A DNA stretch of 12,839 nucleotides, taken from contig JAJXTB010000081.1 in the NCBI GenBank assembly GCA_021784205.1, forward strand, positions 1 to 12,839. Direction: 5' to 3'. Shown piece by piece: positions 1 through 6,750 of this stretch; the first letter of the stretch is position 1, and every line of letters begins with the position of its first letter. A program made the translations under genes and the position numbers. Origin of the DNA: Actinomycetes bacterium (GTDB taxonomy: Bacteria; Actinomycetota; Acidimicrobiia; Acidimicrobiales; RAAP-2). The notes beneath the pieces were generated by a model that made no database searches, was not told the DNA's origin, and saw only the letters and a list, made by a program, of their open reading frames with translations.

Positions 1-992
1 ACGAAGATCACGAAGAGCACGAAGATCGCGCCGAGCAGGAACTGGGGCTGGGAGAGGGGGACCCGCAGGAACGCGGGCAGCGAGGCGAAGGAGGGCTGGG
101 CCGCGACCTTGAGCAGGTACTGCTGGAGATAGACGTAGACGATGGCGCCGGTGACCGCCCCCCACCGGGTCCCGGCCCCGCCGAGCACCACCATGATCAG
201 GATCGAGAGGGTGACGGTGACCGAGGCCACGGCGCTCGGCACGGCCGTGCCGATGAGCAGGATGTAGGCGACGCCGCCGCCCGTCGCCACCAGCGACGAG
301 AGGGTGTAGGCCGCGAGCTTGTAGCGGAACGGGTGCACGCCGAGCACCTCGAGGCGCCGTTCGTTCTCGCGGATGGCGACAAAGACGTGGCCCGTGGCCG
401 ACTCGGTGACGAGCCACACCACGGCGTAGGCGACGACGAGGAAGCCGAGCGCGATCCAGTAGAGGTTGCGGGTGTTCGAGACCGCCCCGGACATGAAGGC
501 GGGCAGCCTCGCCGAGTAGAGGGCGAGCCCGGTGTCCCCGCCGGTCAGGCCGTGCGGGTTGTCTTCGATCAAGTAGTAGAAGGCCTGGGCGAAGGCGAGG
601 GTGACCATCGTGAAGGCGATGCCGCTCACGCGAAGCGCGATGGCCCCGAGCACGACGGCGAGCACGAGTGACGTCGCGAAGGTCGCGAGCAGCGCGGGCA
701 CGAGGGGCCAGTTCCAGTGGGTGAGCGTGATGTCAAAGACGTACACGCCCGTCGCGAAGTACATCACCGGCCCGAGCGAGAGCAGCCCGGTGTAGCCGAA
801 GATGACGTCGTAGCCGAGCGCCACGCCCGCGAAGATGAAGCAGAGCGCGAGGACCGTGAGGGTGCCCGTCGAGTTGACGACGTTGACCGTGCTCGGCAGG
901 ACCCAGGGCAGGTGCAGGCCGATGTAGGGGATCAGGGCGGCGAGCACCACGAGTCCCAGGGCGATCGCGCCGCGGCGCACGGGGCCGTTCAC
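1..992 (-). CDS. livM: Branched-chain amino acid type ABC transporter permease LivM (3' end outside window)
   Basis: This is the second membrane permease of a Liv/HAAT-type importer. It would pair with LivH in the cytoplasmic membrane to form the substrate channel. About 330 codons are visible and the C-terminus lies beyond base 1. The frame shows successive hydrophobic segments, the family motif GYTGLLSLG near residues 66-74, RENE followed by the VLGV-type cytoplasmic loop near residue 208, and GGAGTRWG near residue 270. These are typical of BPD_transp_2 LivM proteins. The start is GTG at 992: it overlaps the livH stop by 4 bases (GTGA) and has GGGAG about 8 bases upstream. It is the last visible gene of the leftward operon, translationally coupled to livH. 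Family assignment is firm. The substrate (branched-chain amino acid, urea, aromatic or other acid) is not determinable here. Confidence 0.9.
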   Translation of the reverse strand, partial: MNGPVRRGAIALGLVVLAALIPYIGLHLPWVLPSTVNVVNSTGTLTVLALCFIFAGVALGYDVIFGYTGLLSLGPVMYFATGVYVFDITLTHWNWPLVPALLATFATSLVLAVVLGAIALRVSGIAFTMVTLAFAQAFYYLIEDNPHGLTGGDTGLALYSARLPAFMSGAVSNTRNLYWIALGFLVVAYAVVWLVTESATGHVFVAIRENERRLEVLGVHPFRYKLAAYTLSSLVATGGGVAYILLIGTAVPSAVASVTVTLSILIMVVLGGAGTRWGAVTGAIVYVYLQQYLLKVAAQPSFASLPAFLRVPLSQPQFLLGAIFVLFVIF

Positions 993-1894
993 AGCGTGCT
1001 CCCGAAGAGTCCGCGCGGGCGCCACTCGAGCACGAGGGCGAGCAGCAGCACGACTGACAGGTTGCCGATCTCGGCCATCCCGGGGTGGCTGCCGAGATAG
1101 AAGTTGGCGTAGTCCTGGACGAGCCCGACGACGAGCGCCGCCACGGCCGAGCCGCGGATCGAGCCGAGGCCTCCGATGACGACCACGATGAAGGCGAAGA
1201 TGAGCAGGCTGTCGCCCTGGGTGGGCGAGATGAGGTCGCCGCTGAAGACGACGGCGTAGAGCAGGCCGGCGAGGCCCGCCATCGCCCCGCCGATCACGAA
1301 GACGAGGGTGAAGGCGCGCCCGACGTTGATGCCCAGGGCGCTCACCATGTCGCGGTTCTCGACCCCGGCGCGGATGGTGATGCCGTAGCGGGTCCTGCGC
1401 AGGAAGAGCTCGAGCGAGACCAGGACGACCACGCCCGCGATGAGGGCCACGAAGTCGCTGTTGGGCAGGCTGAGCCCGCCCACGTGGCTGGCCTCGATCA
1501 GCCAGAGCGGCACCGGGACCGACAGCGAGTTGCTGCCGAACCCGCCGAGCAGCAGACCCACGACCGCGAGGTCGAGTCCGATGGTCACGAGGATCTGGCC
1601 GATGGGCCGGCCGTAGAGCGGGCGGATGATGACGACCTCGGTCAGCCCGGCGGCGAGCGCGCCGCCGAGGACCGACGCGACGAGCGCGATCACGAAGAGC
1701 AGCGGCGCACCCCACGAGGCCGGCAGGTGCGTGGCCACGTCCCAGGCGACGTAGGCGCCGAGCGTCATGAAGAGCCCGTGGGCGAAGTTCAAGATGTCCA
1801 TCAGCCCGTAGATGAGCGAGAGGCCCGAGGCGGCGAGGAAGTAGATGGCGCCGAGGGCGACCCCGCTAAAGGTGAGCGCGAGAAAGACGTTCAT
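989..1894 (-). CDS. livH: Branched-chain amino acid type ABC transporter permease LivH
   Basis: Membrane permease of 301 residues, close to the usual LivH length. It is built of hydrophobic helices, beginning with a membrane segment right after the start. Family motifs are visible: LIYGLMDILNFAHG near residues 27-40, IRPLYGRP near residue 90, and the cytoplasmic coupling region around ENRDMVSALGIN, followed by GGAMAGLAGLLY and VIGGLGSIRG. I place the start at ATG 1894, overlapping the livF stop by 4 bases (ATGA). The frame stays open further upstream, but that extension is arginine-rich shadow sequence inside livF. A G-rich stretch just before the start may serve as ribosome binding site. The stop overlaps the livM GTG. 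It would form the heterodimeric channel with LivM, energised by LivG and LivF. The family call is secure and the substrate is unknown. Confidence 0.92.
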   Translation of the reverse strand: MNVFLALTFSGVALGAIYFLAASGLSLIYGLMDILNFAHGLFMTLGAYVAWDVATHLPASWGAPLLFVIALVASVLGGALAAGLTEVVIIRPLYGRPIGQILVTIGLDLAVVGLLLGGFGSNSLSVPVPLWLIEASHVGGLSLPNSDFVALIAGVVVLVSLELFLRRTRYGITIRAGVENRDMVSALGINVGRAFTLVFVIGGAMAGLAGLLYAVVFSGDLISPTQGDSLLIFAFIVVVIGGLGSIRGSAVAALVVGLVQDYANFYLGSHPGMAEIGNLSVVLLLALVLEWRPRGLFGSTL

Positions 1895-2589
1895 CGGACC
1901 CCCGTCACCCCGAGGAAGCGCCGGGCGAGCTCGGGGTCCTCGAGCTCGACGGCGTCGCCCGCGTGCACGACCTCGCCGTGGTCGAGCACGACGATGCGCT
2001 GAGCGAGGCGCCGCACGACCGCGAGGTTCTGCTCGACGAGCAGCACGGTGGCGAGGGTCGCCACGCGTTCGAGGGTGTCGGCGAGCTCGCTCACGAGTCG
2101 CGGCGCGAGCCCCTTGGAGGGCTCGTCGACGAGCAGCAGGGGCCACCCGTTGAGCAGGGCCCGCGCGATCGAGACCATCTGCTGCTGGCCGCCCGAGAGC
2201 GTGCCGGCACGCTGGCGGGTGCGCTCGCGCAGCTCGGGGAAGATCGCGTAGACGTCGTCGTAGCGCGGCTCGTCGATCCGCTCGGCGAGGCGCAGGTTCT
2301 CGGCCACGGTGAGCCCGGCGAAGACGTCGCGGTCCTCGGGCACGTAGCCCACGCCGAGTCGCACGATGCGGTGCGTCGGCCAGCCGCGCACGTCGGTGCC
2401 GAGCACCGAGATCGCGCCCGTGCTCGGCACGAGGCCGAGCAGCGCGCGCAGCGTCGTCGTCTTGCCGACGCCGTTTCGCCCGAGCAGCGCGGTCACGCCG
2501 CCGACGGGCACCTCGATGGAGACACCCTGCAGGACGTGCGAGCCCGCGATGGTGACGTGCAGGTCCGTTATCGAGACGGCGCTCGTCAT
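1891..2589 (-). CDS. livF: Branched-chain amino acid type ABC transporter ATP-binding protein LivF
   Basis: Cytoplasmic ABC ATPase of 232 residues, a normal LivF length. The Walker A motif GRNGVGKT is at residues 37-44, the signature LSGGQQQ at 131-137, Walker B LLLVDEP at 151-157, and the switch region reads VEQN at 185-188. Glutamine at the usual H-loop histidine is normal for LivF and distinguishes it from LivG, so it is not a defect. GYVPEDRDVF (81-90) is the typical Q-loop region variant of this family. The ATG overlaps the livG stop by 4 bases and has no clear ribosome binding site of its own, so translation is probably coupled to livG. The stop overlaps the livH start. LivF would heterodimerise with LivG to drive import. 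Confidence 0.95.
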   Translation of the reverse strand: MTSAVSITDLHVTIAGSHVLQGVSIEVPVGGVTALLGRNGVGKTTTLRALLGLVPSTGAISVLGTDVRGWPTHRIVRLGVGYVPEDRDVFAGLTVAENLRLAERIDEPRYDDVYAIFPELRERTRQRAGTLSGGQQQMVSIARALLNGWPLLLVDEPSKGLAPRLVSELADTLERVATLATVLLVEQNLAVVRRLAQRIVVLDHGEVVHAGDAVELEDPELARRFLGVTGVR

Positions 2590-3356
2590 AGGGGCTGTCC
2601 CAGGTAGGCGCGCTGGACGTCGTCGTTGGCGACCACGCTCTGCGGGTCGCCGGTCGCGAGGACCCGGCCCGAGTCGAGCACGGTGATCGTGTCGGCGAGC
2701 CCGACGACCACGGCCATGTGGTGCTCGACCATTAAGACGGTCCGCCCCTCGCCGTGGAGCCGACCGATGAGCTCCATGAGTAGCGGCACGTCCTCGGTGT
2801 TGACCCCCGCCATGGGCTCGTCGAGCAGCAGGACACGCGCCCGCGCGGCGAGCAGGATGGCGAGCTCGAGCTTGCGCTTGTCACCGTGCGAGAGCGAGCC
2901 GGTCGGCCGCGCCGCGACCGACGACAGCCCGACGTCGTGGAGGGCCTCGAGGGCGACCTGGCTCGCCTCGTCAGACGGCCGTGGGCGTCGCCAGAAGCGG
3001 GCGCTGCCCCCGAGTCGCGCCTGGGCCGAGAGCCTCGCGTTCTCAAAGACGCTCAGCGCATCAAAGAGGCTCGAGGTCTGAAAGGTGCGACCGAGGCCCA
3101 GGGCCGCGCGGTCCGACGGCGCCACGCCCGCCACGTCGCGGCCCTCGAGGGTGATCGTTCCGGTACTCGGTGTGAGCAGTCCGCTCAAGAGGTTCAGCAG
3201 CGTCGTCTTGCCGGCGCCGTTGGGGCCGATGATCCCGAGGAAGCCCCCGGCCGGGACGTCGAGGTCGATGTCACTGAGGATGGTGGCCCCGCCGACGAAG
3301 AACCCCAGCCCCGACGCCCGAAGGGCGTGGGGCTGGGGTTCGACGACGGAGCTCAT
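2586..3356 (-). CDS. livG: Branched-chain amino acid type ABC transporter ATP-binding protein LivG
   Basis: Cytoplasmic ABC ATPase of 256 residues. Walker A GPNGAGKT is at 44-51, the signature LSHGDKR at 155-161, Walker B VLLLDEP at 175-181, and the switch histidine lies in EHHM at 211-214. LSHGD instead of the commoner LSYG is also known in urea-type (UrtD) and other HAAT LivG-like proteins, so substrate remains open. The C-terminal tail (ATGDPQSVVANDDVQRAYLG) is the standard LivG ending. The start is ATG 3356: an in-frame TAG at 3371-3369 excludes an earlier start. No Shine-Dalgarno-like sequence precedes it. The first codons contain a 19-bp inverted repeat, described separately. The N-terminal segment before the first beta strand (about 11 residues) is carried by one arm of that repeat. 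The gene follows livK after 16 bases and overlaps livF by 4. Confidence 0.95.
   Translation of the reverse strand: MSSVVEPQPHALRASGLGFFVGGATILSDIDLDVPAGGFLGIIGPNGAGKTTLLNLLSGLLTPSTGTITLEGRDVAGVAPSDRAALGLGRTFQTSSLFDALSVFENARLSAQARLGGSARFWRRPRPSDEASQVALEALHDVGLSSVAARPTGSLSHGDKRKLELAILLAARARVLLLDEPMAGVNTEDVPLLMELIGRLHGEGRTVLMVEHHMAVVVGLADTITVLDSGRVLATGDPQSVVANDDVQRAYLGQPL
3300..3341 (-). other. Large stem-loop within the 5' end of livG
   Basis: The two arms (3300-3319 and 3323-3341) pair in 19 positions with one bulged base (G3313) and a three-base loop (3320-3322). Both arms are GC-rich: the outer part is GAACCCCAGCCCC, the inner part ACGCCC. In the livK-livG message the hairpin begins about 32 bases after the livK stop. 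It covers codons 6-19 of livG. No run of U residues follows, so it is not a classical terminator. Such a structure could stabilise or delimit the livK message, or dampen translation of livG. That role is inference. Confidence 0.75.
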
Positions 3357-3372
3357 GGAATTGGTGTACTAC

Positions 3373-4584
3373 TTAGCGGCCAAAGTGCGCCGAGACGGGC
3401 GGGGCGGTCTGTGCGGCGCTCAGCGTCGCGAGCGTCACGGGCTGGTAGACGCCGGTGACCGACGAGACCAGCTGGACCTGGAACATCGGCTGGAGCATCG
3501 CGTGGTCGGCCGCGCGGATCTGCTGCATCCCCTTGGGCGCCTGGAACTTCCAGCCCTCGAGGCCCTTGATCATCTTCATCACGTTGGTGCCCTGGCCGGT
3601 CTGGATCGCGCGAACGACCATCTGGGCCCAGACGAAGCCGTCGGCGCTGAAGAGGTCCGGGTACTGCTTGTACTGGCGCAGCATCCCCTTGATCAAGAAG
3701 GTGTTGACCGCGTTGTGCGGCGACTCCCAGTTGTAGAGCGAGAGGTAGTAGAACTTCAGCCCGGCCGTACCGTAGAACTGGTAGGTGCCGATGTTGGCGA
3801 GTCCCGTGACCACCTTGGAGCTGGCGAAGATGCCCTGCTGGTCGAGGGCCTGGGCCAACGGAGCCCCGGTCGCCCCGGCCCACGCCAAAAAGACGATGTC
3901 GGGGTGGTCGGCCTGGACCTGCAGCGCCGTCGGCGTGAAGTCCGTCGTCGTCAGCGGCACCAGCAGACTCTTGACGGTGTCCCCGAGCGAGCCGAAGGCC
4001 TGGGTCGCGTCAGTCACGTAGGACTGGCCGAAGGCGAAGTCCTGACCGAGCACGAGCACGGTCTTGCCCGTGCCGAGGGCCTTGATGTAGGACTTGGCCG
4101 TCTGGACGTCCTGGTAGGTCTGGCGACCCGAGCGGAACGTGTAGCGGTTGGCGCCGGTGATCTGGTCGGCCGCGGCCGCGCCGGAGATGTAGAGCACCTT
4201 GTTCTGCTGGGCGAGCGGGGCCAACTCGGTGGCGATGCTCGAGTCGACGGTGCCGCCGATGATCTTGTAGCCGGCGCCGACGTAGCTCTTGAAGTCGGCG
4301 GCCGCGGTGGTCGGGTTGTCGGCCGAGTCCTCGGTCGTCAACTGGATCCGGTGGCCGTCGACCTTGTTGGTGCCCTTGGTCGCGTATTGGAAGCCGAGCT
4401 TGACGCCCTGCAGCCACTCGGTCGCGTAGGCCGAGAAGATCCCTGTCTCCTCGGTCACGATGCCCACCTTGACCGGCGCGGCGTTCTTCGTCGCCGCCGA
4501 CGATTGGACCGCACCCAGTGACACGCTCAGGGCCATGGTGGCCACCGCGAGCGGCACCGCGGTCATCCGTACGTTCCTTCTCAT
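3373..4584 (-). CDS. livK: Secreted substrate-binding protein of the Liv-type ABC transporter (Peripla_BP_6)
   Basis: Extracytoplasmic binding protein of 403 residues that would deliver substrate to LivHM. The N-terminus is a Sec signal peptide: basic MRRNVR, a hydrophobic core about residues 9-25, and a likely cleavage near SSA|ATK (30) or one residue later. The mature part begins VKVGIVTEETG, the usual first strand of Peripla_BP_6. It continues through LTTEDSADNPTTAAADFKS, GTVDSSIATELAPLAQQNKV and YTFRSGRQTYQDVQT, all characteristic of the family. I chose ATG 4584 because GGGAGGG (4595-4589) sits 4 bases upstream; the frame is open to 4614 but that start lacks a binding site. No lipobox cysteine is present, and the whole protein has no cysteine. 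It is the first gene of the operon. The ligand cannot be deduced: proteins of this family bind amino acids, urea, amides and aromatic acids. Confidence 0.93.
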   Translation of the reverse strand: MRRNVRMTAVPLAVATMALSVSLGAVQSSAATKNAAPVKVGIVTEETGIFSAYATEWLQGVKLGFQYATKGTNKVDGHRIQLTTEDSADNPTTAAADFKSYVGAGYKIIGGTVDSSIATELAPLAQQNKVLYISGAAAADQITGANRYTFRSGRQTYQDVQTAKSYIKALGTGKTVLVLGQDFAFGQSYVTDATQAFGSLGDTVKSLLVPLTTTDFTPTALQVQADHPDIVFLAWAGATGAPLAQALDQQGIFASSKVVTGLANIGTYQFYGTAGLKFYYLSLYNWESPHNAVNTFLIKGMLRQYKQYPDLFSADGFVWAQMVVRAIQTGQGTNVMKMIKGLEGWKFQAPKGMQQIRAADHAMLQPMFQVQLVSSVTGVYQPVTLATLSAAQTAPPVSAHFGR

Positions 4585-4630
4585 GAATCCCTCCCAGACA
4601 TCACGCCTCCCCACGACGCGCGTGAACCTG

Positions 4631-4659
4631 AGTTAAGCAGAGCGCGTCATAAATGTCAA
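4631..4659 (-). promoter_or_regulatory. Predicted sigma-70-type promoter for the liv operon
   Basis: Read on the minus strand, TTGACA (4659-4654) matches the -35 consensus perfectly. It is followed after exactly 17 bases by TTAACT (4636-4631), a moderate -10. Transcription would begin near 4624, giving a leader of about 40 bases before the livK ATG at 4584. Confidence 0.6.
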
Positions 4660-4665
4660 GTGAAT

Positions 4666-4688
4666 CATGTCTCATAAAATGAGGTATG
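4666..4688. promoter_or_regulatory. 23-bp near-palindrome in the divergent promoter region, candidate operator
   Basis: The arms CATGTCTCAT and ATGAGGTATG are inverted copies matching at 8 of 10 positions around a central AAA. The inner CTCAT-AAA-ATGAG is perfect. The element lies just upstream of the livK -35 and overlaps the -10 candidates of the rightward genes, the placement expected of an operator controlling both units. TetR-family dimers bind sites of this kind and two TetR genes are nearby, but which protein binds is unknown. Confidence 0.5.
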
Positions 4689-4690
4689 TT
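4675..4690 (+). promoter_or_regulatory. Candidate -10 elements for the rightward hydrolase gene
   Basis: TAAAAT at 4675-4680 matches five of six consensus bases, and TATGTT at 4685-4690 fits the TANNNT pattern. Neither has a convincing -35 at 16-18 bases. Both lie within or at the edge of the palindrome, so occupancy of that site would block them. Confidence 0.35.
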
Positions 4691-4733
4691 GTGCCAGGGC
4701 CGGCGCGCAGTCGGTTCGTCGGGAGGGGTGGTG

Positions 4734-5963
4734 ATGAAGGAACTCGAGATTCAACGAGAACCCCACGAGGTCGGACTCGATGCCACCCACCTGGACCGGA
4801 TCAATGCCCACCTCGGTCGCTACGTCGACCAAGGGCACTTCACCGGCTGGCTGATGACCGTGGCGCGCGGAGGCTCGCTGACCTGGGTCGGGCGCGGCGG
4901 GTACCGCGATCGCGAGCGCTCGCTCGCGGTGACCGACGACACCATCTGGCGGCTCTACTCGATGACCAAGCCGATCACGGCGGTCGCGGCGATGATGCTC
5001 TACGAAGAGGGCCACTTCGATCTGAACGACCCCGTCGGGCGGTGGATCGACGAGCTGCGCGCGCCGCGGGTCTACGTGAGCGGTCCGGCGAGTGCGCCCG
5101 CGACCGTCGCGGCGATCGAGCCGGTGCGGGTCCACCACCTCTTCACCCACACGAGCGGTCTCACCTACGGCTTCCAGCGTCTGACGCCGGTGGACGAGCT
5201 CTACCGGTCGATGGGCTACGACCTCGCCTACCCCGAGGACGTCGCGCTGGCTGACGCGGTGCACGACTGGTGCTCGGCGCCGCTGCTCTTTCAGCCCGGC
5301 AGCGCGTGGAACTACTCGGTCGCCACCGACGTCCTCGGCCGCCTCGTCGAGATCTGGAGTGGCGAGTCCCTCGACGAGTTCGTGGCGCGACGGATCCTCG
5401 GGCCGCTCGGGATGCACGACACCGACTGGTACTGCCCCGAGGAGAAGCTCGACCGGCTCGCCCAGCTCTACGCCTACGCCGACGGCGCGGCCGTGACCGT
5501 GCCCGAACTCGCCGACGCGGCCACGCGAAAGCCCCGGCTGCTCGCGGGCGGCGGCGGGCTGCTCTCGACGGCGCACGACTACCAGCGCTTCATGTCGATG
5601 CTGCTCGGCGCGGGCGAGCTCGACGGGGTGCGACTGCTGTCGAGCCGGACCATCGAGCTCATGACCCAGAACCACTTGCCCGACGGGCGCGACCTGTTCA
5701 GCTTCGCGCGCGACTCCTTCAGCGAGGTCGGCCAGACCGGGGTTGGCTTCGGGCTCGGCCTGTCGGTCGTCGTCGACCAGGCGCGCAACAAGAGCCTGAC
5801 CTCACCGGGCGCGGTCGCCTGGGGCGGGGCCGCGTCGACCTACTTCTGGGTGGACCCGTCCGAGGAGCTCACCGTCGGGTTCTACACTCAACTTCTGCCG
5901 AGTTGGATCTACCCGGTTCGCCGCGAGATCCAGCAGCTGGTCTACGCATCGCTGGTGGACTGA
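4734..5963 (+). CDS. Serine beta-lactamase-fold hydrolase, family VIII esterase-like
   Basis: A 409-residue protein of the class C beta-lactamase/penicillin-binding fold (COG1680 type). The nucleophile motif SMTK is at residues 76-79. The general-base tyrosine is likely Y194 in WNYS. The third motif region reads AWGGAASTYFWVDP (362-375), replacing the KTG of true beta-lactamases. That pattern and HLFTHTSGLTYGF (135-147) point to family VIII carboxylesterases and related acyl-hydrolases rather than antibiotic resistance. No signal peptide is visible, so it is probably cytoplasmic. The start at ATG 4734 is preceded by GGGAGGGG at 4721-4728, 5 bases away; an earlier in-frame start at 4686 falls inside the palindrome and lacks such a site. 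It heads the rightward gene run, 40 bases before the CoA-transferase. It would plausibly cleave an ester or lactone to release an acid for CoA activation. The substrate is unknown. Confidence 0.88.
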   Translation: MKELEIQREPHEVGLDATHLDRINAHLGRYVDQGHFTGWLMTVARGGSLTWVGRGGYRDRERSLAVTDDTIWRLYSMTKPITAVAAMMLYEEGHFDLNDPVGRWIDELRAPRVYVSGPASAPATVAAIEPVRVHHLFTHTSGLTYGFQRLTPVDELYRSMGYDLAYPEDVALADAVHDWCSAPLLFQPGSAWNYSVATDVLGRLVEIWSGESLDEFVARRILGPLGMHDTDWYCPEEKLDRLAQLYAYADGAAVTVPELADAATRKPRLLAGGGGLLSTAHDYQRFMSMLLGAGELDGVRLLSSRTIELMTQNHLPDGRDLFSFARDSFSEVGQTGVGFGLGLSVVVDQARNKSLTSPGAVAWGGAASTYFWVDPSEELTVGFYTQLLPSWIYPVRREIQQLVYASLVD

Positions 5964-6003
5964 GGCGGATCTTCCGTTGTTGATGGTGTCAAAGGAGGAG
6001 ATG

Positions 6004-6750
6004 ATGGACAAGCTCGTCAGGTCGGCCGCGCTCGCGGTGGCCGACATTCCCGACGGGGCCTCGATCGCGGTCGGCGGCTTCGGCCTGTGCGGGATCCCGA
6101 CCACGCTGATCAACGCGCTCTTCGAGCTCGGCAGCACCGACCTGGTGACGGTCTCGAACAACTGCGGCGTCGACGCCGCGGGACTGGGCGTGCTGCTCGG
6201 GGCCAAGCGCATCGCGCGCACGACCGGCTCGTACGTCGGCGAGAACAAGGAGTTCGAGCGCCAGTTCCTCAGCGGCGAGCTCGAAGTCGAGCTCGTGCCC
6301 CAGGGCACCCTCGCCGAGCGACTGCGCGCGGGCGGCGCTGGCATCCCCGCCTTCTACACCCCGGCCGGCGTCGGCACCCAGGTCGCCGAGGGCGGCCTGC
6401 CGTGGCGCTACGACGGCGCGGGCGGCATCGCGATCGGCTCGCCCGCGAAGGAGGTCCGCGAGTTCGCCGGCACGGCCTACGTGCTCGAGCACGCGATCAC
6501 GACCGACTTCGCGCTGGTGCACGCGCGCTACGGCGACGTGCACGGCAACCTCGTGTACCACGAGAGCGCGGCGAACTTCAACCCGCTCTGCGCGGCGGCG
6601 GGGCGCATCACCATCGCCGAAGTCGAGGAGGTGGTGGACCCGGGCGAACTCGACCCCGCCCGCGTGCACACCCCGGGGATCTTCGTCCAGCGCGTCGTGC
6701 ACGCGCCCGGCGTCGAGAAGCTCATCGAGAAGAGGACGGTGCGATCATGA
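6004..6750 (+). CDS. scoA: 3-oxoacid CoA-transferase, subunit A
   Basis: Alpha subunit of a family I CoA-transferase (succinyl-CoA:3-ketoacid or acetate/acetoacetate type), 248 residues, the normal size. It carries the hallmark GGFGLCGIP at 24-32, SNNCGVD at 51-57, [12 protein letters not shown] at 76-87 and [22 protein letters not shown] (99-120), a near-textbook subunit A signature. Three in-frame ATGs occur (5983, 6001, 6004). I prefer 6004 because AAGGAGG at 5992-5998 lies 5 bases upstream, while 6001 is too close and 5983 would place the binding site inside the gene. The stop overlaps the scoB start by 4 bases (ATGA). With subunit B it moves CoA from a donor such as succinyl-CoA to a free 3-oxo or related acid. 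The exact acceptor is not evident. Confidence 0.93.
   Translation: MDKLVRSAALAVADIPDGASIAVGGFGLCGIPTTLINALFELGSTDLVTVSNNCGVDAAGLGVLLGAKRIARTTGSYVGENKEFERQFLSGELEVELVPQGTLAERLRAGGAGIPAFYTPAGVGTQVAEGGLPWRYDGAGGIAIGSPAKEVREFAGTAYVLEHAITTDFALVHARYGDVHGNLVYHESAANFNPLCAAAGRITIAEVEEVVDPGELDPARVHTPGIFVQRVVHAPGVEKLIEKRTVRS

Noticed and set aside
1895..2146. N-terminal extension of the livH frame
   Set aside because: The added residues are Arg/Ala-rich, overlap livF entirely, and the ATGA-overlapping start at 1894 gives the normal family length.
3085..4521. 478-codon open frame on the plus strand
   Set aside because: It is antisense to livK and the start of livG, has low-complexity composition and no family motifs.
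4665..5675. 336-codon open frame on the minus strand crossing the divergent promoter
   Set aside because: It is antisense to the hydrolase gene, without motifs, and would run through the promoter region.
6276..6295. Perfect 9-bp inverted repeat CGAGCTCGA / TCGAGCTCG in scoA
   Set aside because: It arises from repeated GAG-CTC codons (Glu-Leu, Glu-Leu) and similar GAGCTC runs are common across the window.
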